Shown: piece after piece, positions 54,694 to 63,490 of the stretch | How positions within the stretch are numbered: the first letter of the stretch is position 1 | Layout of the letters: the number at the start of each line of letters is the position of its first letter | Origin: Chitinophagaceae bacterium | Lineage (GTDB): Bacteria; Bacteroidota; Bacteroidia; Chitinophagales; Chitinophagaceae | Assembly: GCA_023229465.1 (NCBI GenBank) | Contig: JALNZE010000007.1 | Coordinates: 62,001 to 126,000, forward strand | Direction of reading: 5' to 3' | DNA length: 64,000 bases | Position numbers and translations under genes: made by a program | Notes under the pieces: generated by a model | What the model saw: only the letters and a program-made list of their open reading frames with translations | Told to the model about the DNA's origin: nothing | Databases searched by the model: none

Positions 54694-55779
54694 TTATTCT
54701 ACCCAGTCTGCCATAAACAAATTCGTATCACGGGTGCCTCCATTGTTACGGTTAGAGGAAAATATGATTTTTTTGCCATCCGGACTGAACATCGGAAAGG
54801 CATCAAAACCCTTATCGCGGCTTATTTTTTCCAATCCATTCCCATTAAGGTCTGTCAGGTACATATTGAAAGGGAATCCCCTTTTGTATTCATGGTTACT
54901 GCAAAAAATAATATGCTTGCTATCGGGTGTAAAATTAGGCGCCCAGTTGGCTTGTTGTAAATAGGTAATTTGCTTTGCATTTTTGCCATCTGCATCCGCT
55001 ACCCATACTTCCATATGTGTAGGTGCCACAAAACCCGCAGCGAGTAATTCCTTGTATTCTTTTACCGCTGCTTCTGTTGATGGCCTGCTGGCTCTCCAAA
55101 CAATTTTTTTTCCATCCGGACTAAACCAGGCGCCTCCATCATATCCCAGGGTATTGGTCATTTTTTTCTCCTTACCGGATGCCAGATCCATGATATACAA
55201 ATCCAGATCACCCTCTTTATCACTGCAATAAATCATTTTTTTGCCATCGGGTGATAAAGTGCCTTCCGCATCATAGCCTTTGGCGGTGGTAAGCTGCTTA
55301 ACAATGTTTCCATTTAAGTCGGCTTTAAAAATATCATAACTATCGTACAATGGCCAGATATACTTATTGCCATATTTAGTACGGTCTGGTACAGGCGGAC
55401 AAGTATCGGCACCCTTATGAGTGGAAGCATACAGGATATGTTTACCATCGGGGAGGAAATAAGCACAGGTAGTACGCCCCTTACCGGTACTTACCAGTTT
55501 ATAGCTGAATTTCTCACCCGGATTGGACGGTACCTTCCCGATAAATATCTGATCGCAGTTTACACCTTCTTTAGGATTGGTGCGTTGAAAGATGATTGAT
55601 TTTCCATCAAAACTCCAGTAAGCTTCTGCATTATCACCACCAAAAGTAAGCTGCTGAACATTTTTGAAATGTTTTTCACCGGCAAATAATATGGAATCGT
55701 TTACTGGTATTGGTGATTGCGCCAACAAAGAAAAGGTACTTATTACCATTGCTGCAAGAACCGCTATTTTTTTTTGCAT
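54694..55779 (-). CDS. Secreted TolB-like (WD40-like PD40 repeat) beta-propeller protein
   Basis: A 361-residue exported protein with signal peptide MQKKIAVLAAMVISTFSLLA ending LLAQ. Six repeats of the PD40 type follow (AYWSFDGKSIIFQRTN, CAYFLPDGKHILYAS, AEGTLSPDGKKMIYCSD, GAWFSPDGKKIVWRAS, APNFTPDSKHIIFCS, FPMFSPDGKKIIFSSNRNN), giving a single propeller. It resembles the propeller half of TolB or DPP-IV-like proteins but has no catalytic domain. The ligand or partner is unknown. Confidence 0.88.
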   Translation of the reverse strand: MQKKIAVLAAMVISTFSLLAQSPIPVNDSILFAGEKHFKNVQQLTFGGDNAEAYWSFDGKSIIFQRTNPKEGVNCDQIFIGKVPSNPGEKFSYKLVSTGKGRTTCAYFLPDGKHILYASTHKGADTCPPVPDRTKYGNKYIWPLYDSYDIFKADLNGNIVKQLTTAKGYDAEGTLSPDGKKMIYCSDKEGDLDLYIMDLASGKEKKMTNTLGYDGGAWFSPDGKKIVWRASRPSTEAAVKEYKELLAAGFVAPTHMEVWVADADGKNAKQITYLQQANWAPNFTPDSKHIIFCSNHEYKRGFPFNMYLTDLNGNGLEKISRDKGFDAFPMFSPDGKKIIFSSNRNNGGTRDTNLFMADWVE

Positions 55780-55839
55780 ATCGCCTACTGTTAATATTCA
55801 CCGAAAATAAGCGGATAGCAACAGTCTTTTGTCAGGAAA

Positions 55840-55871
55840 TTGTCATGACAGCTTTCTTCCGCTTAATTTTG
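55840..55871 (+). promoter_or_regulatory. Promoter adjoining the TPR lipoprotein gene
   Basis: TTG (55840-55842), a 21-base spacer and TAATTTTG (55864-55871, perfect TAnnTTTG). The box ends four bases before the ATG at 55876, so the transcript would be leaderless or nearly so. Confidence 0.5.
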
Positions 55872-55875
55872 AACC

Positions 55876-56682
55876 ATGAAAAATTGGAGATGGCAACTGA
55901 TAGCGGTATTCCTGATTGCCTGTAATACCGGGCCCAATAATAAGATTCCTGGTAATCTCAAACAGGAAGAAATGCCTGCCATAGTGCAACAATTATTCGT
56001 AAGGGTGGCCCAAAACCCTGATAGTACAGGCCTTCGCCTTCAATTGGTGAATGCACTGGATAGCCTGGGCGCCTATTACCCCGCATTGGCACAGATGGAT
56101 TCTCTTCTTATAAAAGACAGCCTGAACTATGGCTTATGGTACCGTAAGGCCCTGTTACAGGAAACTGCCAGCGACACAAACGGCGCTTTGCAATCTTACC
56201 GATACGCGATACGGATATACCCGGCACCTGATGCATTGCTGGCAGCGGCTAATTTACTGGCGGAAAAAAAGGACAGCGCCGCGCTGGCTCTTTGCAGGCA
56301 GGTAGCCAACCTGCGCATGGGCAGAGAATATACGGCACATTGCCATTTTATTTCGGGTGTGTATTATGCAAGAACTGATAACAGGCAAAAAGCGATGGAG
56401 GCTTTTAATAGCTGTATAGCCAATGATTTTAATTATAAAGAAGCCTATTTAGAAAAAGGTTTTTTAATGTATGATACCAAAAAGTTCAACGAAGCCCTGG
56501 CCGTTTTTCAAACATTGGTTACTGTTAAGAATACTTATCCCGATGGCTATTATTGGTTAGCCAAATGCCAGGAAGCAATGAAAAACCGGGCAGAAGCCAT
56601 TGCCAATTACGAAAAAGCACTAACATTGGATCCGGGTTTGAAAGAGGCTGCTGACGCCTTAAAAAGACTTGGTGCCAAATAA
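55876..56682 (+). CDS. TPR-repeat lipoprotein
   Basis: A 268-residue lipoprotein (MKNWRWQLIAVFLIAC, Cys16) with tetratricopeptide repeats. Repeats are seen at about 75-110 (YGLWYRKALLQETASDTNGA), 160-190 (YARTDNRQKAMEAFNSCIA), 195-225 (KEAYLEKGFLMYDTKKFNEA) and 230-262 (YWLAKCQEAMKNRAEAIANY). It is probably periplasmic or on the inside of the outer membrane and is a protein-protein adaptor. The partner is unknown. It is followed by rpe on the same strand, 52 bases downstream. Confidence 0.88.
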   Translation: MKNWRWQLIAVFLIACNTGPNNKIPGNLKQEEMPAIVQQLFVRVAQNPDSTGLRLQLVNALDSLGAYYPALAQMDSLLIKDSLNYGLWYRKALLQETASDTNGALQSYRYAIRIYPAPDALLAAANLLAEKKDSAALALCRQVANLRMGREYTAHCHFISGVYYARTDNRQKAMEAFNSCIANDFNYKEAYLEKGFLMYDTKKFNEALAVFQTLVTVKNTYPDGYYWLAKCQEAMKNRAEAIANYEKALTLDPGLKEAADALKRLGAK

Positions 56683-56734
56683 AATGCCGTCAGCAATCTA
56701 AAATTTCTCAATTTCGCGATAACAAAAAATAGTT

Positions 56735-57382
56735 ATGCCCATCATTGCCCCCTCCCTATTAAGCGCCGATTTTCTGAACCTGCAGAAAGATTGTACCATG
56801 CTGAATGAAAGCCAGGCCGACTGGTTTCACCTGGATGTGATGGATGGACAGTTTGTACCGAATATCAGTTTCGGGTTTCCTATCATCGAAACAATAAGAA
56901 AGGCTACCACTAAAACCTGTGATGTACACCTGATGATACTGGAGCCGGGTAATTATGCCAAAGCATTTCAGAAAGCAGGCGCGGATATACTTACCGTACA
57001 TATTGAAGCCTGCCCTCATTTACACCGTAATCTGCAACAGATAAAAAGCCTGGGCATGAAAGCAGGAGTAGCGCTTAACCCTCATACCCCTGTACATTTG
57101 TTGAGTGATATTTTGCAGGATATAGACATGGTATGCCTGATGAGTGTAAACCCTGGTTTTGGCGGACAACAATTTATACCCCATACGCTCGATAAGATCC
57201 GTGCCTTAAAGCATATGATCATAGAAAAATCTCTACACACTTTAATAGAAATTGATGGTGGTGTAACCCTTGCCAATGCTGGTGAAATACTACAGGCCGG
57301 CGCCGATGTTCTGGTAGCAGGTAATAGCGTATTTAAATCAGCCGACCCGGTTACTACCATTGCCGCATTGAAAAAAATGTGA
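56735..57382 (+). CDS. rpe: Ribulose-phosphate 3-epimerase
   Basis: Cytosolic pentose-phosphate enzyme interconverting ribulose 5-phosphate and xylulose 5-phosphate. It has 215 residues in a TIM barrel with all metal and catalytic motifs: APSLLSADFLNL, WFHLDVMDGQFVPNISFG (His and Asp), VHLMI, CLMSVNPGFGGQQFI, and the catalytic Asp in EIDGGVTLAN, then VAGNSVFKSAD at the phosphate site. It is complete. It lies between the TPR lipoprotein and phoH. Confidence 0.97.
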   Translation: MPIIAPSLLSADFLNLQKDCTMLNESQADWFHLDVMDGQFVPNISFGFPIIETIRKATTKTCDVHLMILEPGNYAKAFQKAGADILTVHIEACPHLHRNLQQIKSLGMKAGVALNPHTPVHLLSDILQDIDMVCLMSVNPGFGGQQFIPHTLDKIRALKHMIIEKSLHTLIEIDGGVTLANAGEILQAGADVLVAGNSVFKSADPVTTIAALKKM

Positions 57383-57506
57383 CTTTACTAAAAAAAGTTC
57401 ATACAAATTTCACACTACCCCTATACATCCTATCACTATTGTTGTGCTAAAAATGCTATCCACATCTGTGTATAAGATATGTTAGGTTTTGATATTGGTA
57501 AACGAT

Positions 57507-57514
57507 TAAATTTG
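57507..57514 (+). promoter_or_regulatory. -7 box before phoH
   Basis: TAAATTTG is a perfect TAnnTTTG match in the 189-base gap between rpe and phoH. A TTTG lies 15 bases upstream, closer than the usual 17-23, so the -33 element is doubtful. It would give a leader of about 50 bases. Confidence 0.4.
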
Positions 57515-57571
57515 AGATAGATGAGTAACTAAATCATTGAACCACTTTGTCGAACCTTAAACCGAAAAAGA

Positions 57572-58555
57572 TTGACTGACACCATCATTAACCTGGCATC
57601 CGTTAACCCCATTGAATTTTTTGGCGTAAACAACGGAAAATTAGATTTGCTTAAAAAGAAATTCCCATTACTAAAGATCCTCTCCCGTGGGACACAATTA
57701 AAACTAAGCGGGGCTCCTGAACAAATTGAAACGGCCAAAGAAAAAATTGATCTCATTATTCAGTATCTCGAAAGGAATGGTCACCTGAGCGAGAACTATT
57801 TTGAACAGGTATTAGGAGGTGACGACGCAGAAACCATTGACAATTTTGTAGATCGGAACCCCAATGATATCCTGGTTTTCGGACCAAATGGAAAAACAGT
57901 CAGGGCCCGTACACAAAATCAGAAAAAGTTGGTAACCGCCGTTGATAAAAACGATATTGTTTTTGCTATCGGTCCGGCCGGAACCGGTAAAACCTACACT
58001 GCCGTTGCACTGGCGGTTAGAGCCTTAAAAAACAAACTGGTCAAAAAAATTATTTTAACACGTCCGGCAGTGGAAGCAGGTGAAAGCTTAGGATTTCTGC
58101 CTGGCGACCTGAAAGAAAAGATTGATCCTTATTTACGTCCATTGTATGACGCGCTTGACGATATGATACCAGCCGATAAACTTGGGTATTATATGACTAC
58201 CCGTACCATTGAGATTGCCCCATTGGCATATATGCGCGGACGCACTTTGGACAATGCCTTTATTATTTTGGATGAGGCGCAAAATACGAATGATCTGCAA
58301 TTAAAAATGTTCCTCACCCGTATTGGCGGCAATGCCAAAGCCATTATTACCGGCGATCCTACTCAGGTGGATCTACCCAGAAATATGCGTAGTGGTTTGG
58401 AAAAATCTACCCGTATCCTAAAGAATATTGACGGCATCGCTCACATTGCGCTCACAGAAGAAGATGTGGTTCGTCATAAGCTGGTAAAATCCATCATTAA
58501 GGCTTATGAAAAAGAACATGAAAAAGAGGAAGCTGAGCATGGGCATCATAGATGA
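57572..58555 (+). CDS. PhoH-family ATPase
   Basis: A 327-residue cytosolic P-loop ATPase, related to the helicase-like half of superfamily 1 enzymes and linked to RNA metabolism. Walker A is GPAGTGKTYTA, Walker B FIILDEAQN; TRPAVEAGESLGFLPGD and TGDPTQVDLPRNMRSGL are PhoH signatures. The N-terminal ~100 residues hold a KH-like part (NIDE-like start LASVNPIEFFGVNNGKLD). The start is TTG at 57572: the residues MTDTIINLASVNP match the usual family start and no ATG precedes them. A strong terminator follows. Confidence 0.93.
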   Translation: MTDTIINLASVNPIEFFGVNNGKLDLLKKKFPLLKILSRGTQLKLSGAPEQIETAKEKIDLIIQYLERNGHLSENYFEQVLGGDDAETIDNFVDRNPNDILVFGPNGKTVRARTQNQKKLVTAVDKNDIVFAIGPAGTGKTYTAVALAVRALKNKLVKKIILTRPAVEAGESLGFLPGDLKEKIDPYLRPLYDALDDMIPADKLGYYMTTRTIEIAPLAYMRGRTLDNAFIILDEAQNTNDLQLKMFLTRIGGNAKAIITGDPTQVDLPRNMRSGLEKSTRILKNIDGIAHIALTEEDVVRHKLVKSIIKAYEKEHEKEEAEHGHHR

Positions 58556-58560
58556 AATAA

Positions 58561-58602
58561 AAAAAGTGAAAAGTCAATAGGTTAATCGACTTTTCACTTT
58601 TT
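58561..58602. terminator. Bidirectional terminator between phoH and ribBA
   Basis: AAAAAGTGAAAAGTC (58561-58575) and GACTTTTCACTTTTT (58588-58602) are perfect 15-base inverse complements with a 12-base loop. The plus strand continues in T-runs and the minus strand also has a T-run after the stem. It serves both converging genes. Confidence 0.9.
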
Positions 58603-58638
58603 TTTATTGTGCCGTATCCTTCCGTAAAACGCGAAAAA

Positions 58639-59841
58639 TTAGTCTCCTAAAATTTCATGTCCTAATTTATCCCTCTTGGTTTCGAGGTATCTTAGGTTAT
58701 GCACATTGGGCCGCGTTTCAATCGGAACTATCTCAACTATCTCCAGCCCATAGCCTTTTAATCCGGCACGTTTTCGTGGATTATTGCTAATCAGTTTTAG
58801 TTTGGTAGCGCCTAAGTAACGAAGTATCTGCGCACCCACTCCATAATCCCTTTCATCCATTCCAAAGCCCAGCTTCAGATTCGCTTCAACTGTATCCATA
58901 CCCTCTTCCTGGAGCTTATAGGCTTTGAGTTTATTAACCAATCCAATACCTCTTCCCTCCTGGTTCATATATAAGATAATGCCTTTGCCTTCGGCCTCTA
59001 CCAGTTTCATGGCTTTGTGCAATTGTTCGCCACAATCGCATCGGAGACTTCCTAAAATATCACCCGTAAAACAACTGCTGTGAACCCTGGTAAGAACGGC
59101 TTCCTCTTTTTTCCAGGTTCCTTTCACCAGTGCCAGGTGTTCCGCACCTGTTGTTTTTTCTTTAAACGCCACCAGGTTAAAATGGCCATATTTTGTAGGC
59201 ATATCCACCCTAACCAACTCTTCAATTAAGGAATCTATGCGCAAACGGTAATCAATCAGATCTTTAATAGAAATGATCTTTAGTTCAAATTTTTGGGCAA
59301 TTTCCCATAATTGTGGCAGGCGGGCCATCGTGCCATCTTCATTCATCACTTCCACTAATACACCGGCTGGCTCCAGTCCGGCCAAACGGGCAAGGTCTAC
59401 TGCCGCTTCTGTATGACCCGTTCTACGCAATACCCCCCCGGTTTTGGCCCTTAAAGGAAAAATATGACCGGGCCTTCCCAAAGCGGAAGGTTCTGTACCG
59501 GGGTCCACCAGTGCCTGTATTGTTTTAGACCTGTCGTGTGCAGATATGCCGGTGGAAGTTCCCACCCCTATCAGATCAACAGAAACAGTAAAAGCCGTTT
59601 CGTGCAAAGAAGTGTTGGAAGTAACCATGGGATCCAGTTGCAACGCTATACAACGGTCTTCTGTTAAAGCAGCACAAATCAGCCCCCGCCCCTCTTTACT
59701 CATAAAGTTGATCACTTCAGGAGTGGTATGCTGGGCCGCAATAATAAAATCACCTTCATTCTCACGATCCTCATCATCCACAACAATAATCATTTTGCCG
59801 TTGCGGATATCCTCAATCGCGTCTTCAATCCTGTCTAACAT
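58639..59841 (-). CDS. ribBA: Bifunctional 3,4-dihydroxy-2-butanone-4-phosphate synthase / GTP cyclohydrolase II
   Basis: Catalyses the two entry reactions of riboflavin synthesis. It has 400 residues. The RibB half (1 to ~200) has [26 protein letters not shown] and [18 protein letters not shown]. The RibA half has the zinc cysteines in [20 protein letters not shown] and the GTP-binding [16 protein letters not shown], then [17 protein letters not shown]. Both halves are complete. No FMN riboswitch is seen upstream. It is convergent with phoH across a shared terminator and divergent from the TonB receptor gene. Confidence 0.97.
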   Translation of the reverse strand: MLDRIEDAIEDIRNGKMIIVVDDEDRENEGDFIIAAQHTTPEVINFMSKEGRGLICAALTEDRCIALQLDPMVTSNTSLHETAFTVSVDLIGVGTSTGISAHDRSKTIQALVDPGTEPSALGRPGHIFPLRAKTGGVLRRTGHTEAAVDLARLAGLEPAGVLVEVMNEDGTMARLPQLWEIAQKFELKIISIKDLIDYRLRIDSLIEELVRVDMPTKYGHFNLVAFKEKTTGAEHLALVKGTWKKEEAVLTRVHSSCFTGDILGSLRCDCGEQLHKAMKLVEAEGKGIILYMNQEGRGIGLVNKLKAYKLQEEGMDTVEANLKLGFGMDERDYGVGAQILRYLGATKLKLISNNPRKRAGLKGYGLEIVEIVPIETRPNVHNLRYLETKRDKLGHEILGD

Positions 59842-59858
59842 AGTTTTATATTGAATGG

Positions 59859-59866
59859 CAAAATTA
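59859..59866 (-). promoter_or_regulatory. -7 box of ribBA
   Basis: On the minus strand it reads TAATTTTG, a perfect TAnnTTTG match, 17 bases before the ATG. At the expected -33 distance (18-base spacer) a CTG replaces TTG. Confidence 0.45.
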
Positions 59867-60032
59867 CTGATGATGTTTTGTAATCAGGGAAAATTGTGAA
59901 TTAAAAAAATAGTCAGGATAGAAATTTTAACCATTACAGCGGAAATTTCCATTTAAAACGGTGATTTTTTGCGTCAAATACCTGATAGTTCAAAAAGAAA
60001 ATAGCCTTTTTTAGCCAATACAAACTACCGCT

Positions 60033-63000
60033 ATGTTTTGGCAGCTATTCATACATTTTGTATTGTCGTTAATCCCTTCCCTGCTCCTGGCACAGCATAC
60101 AACAGGCAATATCAGGGGTACCGTAAAAACAGGTAATGGCGACCTATTAACAGGAGCTTCGGTAAAACTGGTGCATGAACCCACCACCACCCTTTATTTT
60201 TCCAGAACCACTAAACAGGGAAGTTTCCTGCTTAACAATCTTAACCCCGGAGGTCCGTATACCCTGGAGGTTTCCTTTGCGGGTTACCAGGTTAACCAAA
60301 AAAAAGCATTATATGTAACCCTGGGTGAGGAGTTAGCCATTGATGTGGTTCTCGGTACTCAATCAACTTTGTTGGAAAATATAACAGTAACCGCCTATCA
60401 AAAAGTAAACCGTTCCGGGGAAACCGTTCTTAACCAGGATAAAATAAATAATCAGCCAACCATTGGCCGTAATATATATGATTATCTGCGCGCGGTACCA
60501 CAGGCAAAACTCAGTAGCAGCCATGAAGGCGCCGTATCCTTTGCAGGACAAAATAACCGTTACAACGCTTTCTATGCAGATGGTGCAGTAAATAATGATG
60601 TATTCGGGCTATCAGCATCCGGTACTAATGGAGGGAATGCGGGTATTGCCCCAATATCGATAGATGCGATTGACCAGTTTCAGGTATCCATCTCTCCCTA
60701 TGATGTGTCAATTGGAAATTTTACCGGTGGAAGTATCAATGCGATTACAAAAATGGGGTCCAATAAAACGGAAGGGTCTGTTTATCATTTTTTCAGTAAC
60801 CGATATCTTTCCGGTAAGCTAAAAACTACAGAAAATAATGTGGAACAACCTGATTTCGCTACAAATTTGTCAGGTATGCGTTTACAGGGTGCATTGAAAA
60901 AAAATAAATGTTTCTATTTCTTCAATATGGAAATGCAGCGGGACCGGTATCCACAACCATTCTCAATAAGCCAGTATACCGGAAACACGAAGAACCCAAA
61001 CATCATTAAGATACTGGCCAATACACTACGCGCAACCTATCAATATGATCCGGGTAATTTTCTTGATAACCCGGAAACAGTGAACGCGGACCGATTGGTA
61101 ATTCGGCTGGACTGGAACCTGGGCAGCCGTAGTAAGTTAGCTATCAGTAACCGGTTTACTTTGGGACAAAAAACGCAAACGAATTCGGGCGATAGTAAAA
61201 CCGTTCAATTCAGTAATAATGGATTTCATTTACTGTCTACTACCAACTCAACAAGTATAGAGTGGAAAACGGTTATTGGCAACCATACAGGCAATAAACT
61301 ATTGATAACCTATACTTCCGTTACAGATAAGCGCGGAGCCATGGGTAAAGCATTTCCAAGAGTAAGAATCAATGATGGAAACGGGGCAATTATTTTTGGT
61401 ACCGACAACAGTTCTACCAATAACCAGCTCTTTCAAAAAAACCTGACAGTGTTTGATAAATTTAATTTCATAGCCGGCAGTCATCTGCTGAATGCCGGGG
61501 TAGATGTTGAATACAATGAAGCGCGTAACGTATTTATTCAAAATAGTTTTGGTAATTATACCTATTCCTCAGTAAGTAATTTTTTAACCAATGGGCATCC
61601 ATCCGCTTATCAACTGGGTTTCCCGTTATCCGATTCTTTGATCCCTGATCAACTATTTTTGCCGGCCAAATTTTCTGTTATAAAAGCCGCGTTGTTTATT
61701 AATGATGACATCAGGCCATCCCCCAGATTTTTAGTACAGTTTGGCATACGCGCCGATTACTACCGGTTTTTAACAAACCCACCTGGCGCTGCGTTTATTA
61801 ATTTGGTAGCAATACCGGCCTTTGCTAACTATTGGGATATACAGGGAACAAGCGCCGGCATGACTCCTGCTATTCCGGTTAGCATTTCTCCCCGGGCTGG
61901 TTTTGTTTATCAAATGGCCGAAAAGAAAATAATTATCAAAGGTGGCATGGGTATTTTTTCTGGTCGAATACCACTGGCCTGGCCCGGAGGCATTTATACT
62001 AATAATGGTATGTTGGTCGGGGGCTACAAAGCTTCCCCCTCACAACTGAATATGATTCGTTTCAGGGCGGATCCGTTTAATCAATGGACAGTAGCTGAAA
62101 CAGGCGCCGTTATTAATAAAGAACCACTTAACCTGATGTCGGCAAAATTTTATATGCCTACCCTTTTCAGAACATCTCTCACCATTGAAAAAAAATTTAC
62201 ACATGGATGGTCCGTTATGCTGGAAGGTATGCTAAGTAAAAACATTCACGAGATTGCCTATACAAATATTAACCTGTTACCGGCAACAGACAGATTACCC
62301 GGGCCCGATTACAGAAGCGTTTACACAATAGTCAACAATGGCAGAATACCCCTGAACCCTGATGGATCCAATCCGTATGATTACGCCATTCTACTGGGAA
62401 ATAATAATAATGAAAAAGGTTATTCAAAAACGATGACCGCAACAATTACCAAAAAAAATATTTCAAAATGGAACTGGGAAATACACTACACAACAGGAAA
62501 ATCAATGGCTATGAATGATGGTACTGCTTCTGTTAATGCCAGCCAGTGGAGATTCATGGAATCTGTCAATGGCAGGAATTTTTTAACGCGATCCGTTTCA
62601 GATTTCAGTACAGGTCATAAAATATTCGCACAGGCAGGAAAAAAATTCAGGCAAAGCAATAAAAAAAAGTGGGTGACCATTACGCTAAACTATAACGGGC
62701 AGTCAGGTTCTCCCTTTAGCTATGTATACGGAGAGGGAAGCCTTACCAGGGATGATGGTATTTTAGGGAGTTATGACCTATTGTATATACCAACAGAAAA
62801 AGAACTAACAGAAATGGTTTTTCTGGAGAATATAGTTAATGGGATAACCTATTCAACAAACCAACAAAAAAAGGCGCTGGAACTTTTTATCAAAAATGAT
62901 CCGTATTTAAATAAACGCCGGGGAAATTATGCCGAAAGAAATGGCAGCAGAACCCCGTTTACCCATAAAGTAGACCTTACAATAAAGCAAGACTTAACGA

Positions 63001-63284
63001 TCAGGTTAAGGAACCGTTTTTATTTGCTGCAGGTTAGTTTGGATATATGCAACCTGCTCAATTTAATCAATACCGGTTGGGGACTGCAATATAATTTACC
63101 CTTTGATCAATATCCTTTGATAGGTTTTGCAGGGTATACAGGCGTAAATAACTATCTGCCTGTGTACCGTTTTAATCCTATCCTTCTGCAAAAAAGTCAT
63201 TTAACGCTAAGCAACAGTACTGTTCCCGCTTATGCCTCAAATTGGAGCAGCCAGATAGGTTTTCGGTTAAGTTTTACTGAGTAA
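60033..63284 (+). CDS. TonB-dependent receptor with N-terminal carboxypeptidase-regulatory domain
   Basis: An outer-membrane TonB-dependent receptor of 1083 residues. A signal peptide ends LLAQ (residue 21). A carboxypeptidase-regulatory-like domain is at about 25-110 (TTGNIRGTVKTGNGDLLTGA). The plug domain is at ~115-245 (GRNIYDYLRAVPQAKLSS, NAFYADGAVNNDVFGLSA, IDQFQVSISPYDVSIGNFTG, GGSINAITKMGSN), resembling the Oar-like group, not the SusC group. The barrel ends QIGFRLSFTE. No SusD partner follows. A second receptor of similar N-terminus starts 206 bases downstream, so this is a tandem pair. Substrate unknown. Confidence 0.92.
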   Translation: MFWQLFIHFVLSLIPSLLLAQHTTGNIRGTVKTGNGDLLTGASVKLVHEPTTTLYFSRTTKQGSFLLNNLNPGGPYTLEVSFAGYQVNQKKALYVTLGEELAIDVVLGTQSTLLENITVTAYQKVNRSGETVLNQDKINNQPTIGRNIYDYLRAVPQAKLSSSHEGAVSFAGQNNRYNAFYADGAVNNDVFGLSASGTNGGNAGIAPISIDAIDQFQVSISPYDVSIGNFTGGSINAITKMGSNKTEGSVYHFFSNRYLSGKLKTTENNVEQPDFATNLSGMRLQGALKKNKCFYFFNMEMQRDRYPQPFSISQYTGNTKNPNIIKILANTLRATYQYDPGNFLDNPETVNADRLVIRLDWNLGSRSKLAISNRFTLGQKTQTNSGDSKTVQFSNNGFHLLSTTNSTSIEWKTVIGNHTGNKLLITYTSVTDKRGAMGKAFPRVRINDGNGAIIFGTDNSSTNNQLFQKNLTVFDKFNFIAGSHLLNAGVDVEYNEARNVFIQNSFGNYTYSSVSNFLTNGHPSAYQLGFPLSDSLIPDQLFLPAKFSVIKAALFINDDIRPSPRFLVQFGIRADYYRFLTNPPGAAFINLVAIPAFANYWDIQGTSAGMTPAIPVSISPRAGFVYQMAEKKIIIKGGMGIFSGRIPLAWPGGIYTNNGMLVGGYKASPSQLNMIRFRADPFNQWTVAETGAVINKEPLNLMSAKFYMPTLFRTSLTIEKKFTHGWSVMLEGMLSKNIHEIAYTNINLLPATDRLPGPDYRSVYTIVNNGRIPLNPDGSNPYDYAILLGNNNNEKGYSKTMTATITKKNISKWNWEIHYTTGKSMAMNDGTASVNASQWRFMESVNGRNFLTRSVSDFSTGHKIFAQAGKKFRQSNKKKWVTITLNYNGQSGSPFSYVYGEGSLTRDDGILGSYDLLYIPTEKELTEMVFLENIVNGITYSTNQQKKALELFIKNDPYLNKRRGNYAERNGSRTPFTHKVDLTIKQDLTIRLRNRFYLLQVSLDICNLLNLINTGWGLQYNLPFDQYPLIGFAGYTGVNNYLPVYRFNPILLQKSHLTLSNSTVPAYASNWSSQIGFRLSFTE

Positions 63285-63490
63285 GCTTCCGCCAAAAACA
63301 GGCCATTCGCGTAACAAATGGGGGGCAGGGCAGGAATTTTGTACATTTCGACTATTCAGTATATAGCATTTTATCACCATTTAATCAACATTCTACCCAA
63401 AAATCATTATTAATTTAACATTAATTTGGAGAGATGGGTAAAGAAACGGCATATATGTATGATATTTGCGCAATCTAAAACTATGCTTAT

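Noticed and set aside
57383..57571. Small RNA or leader in the rpe-phoH gap
   Set aside because: No stable hairpin or conserved RNA motif was seen apart from the -7 box.
59842..60032. FMN riboswitch upstream of ribBA
   Set aside because: The 191-base divergent gap, read on the minus strand, lacks the conserved FMN-aptamer segments.
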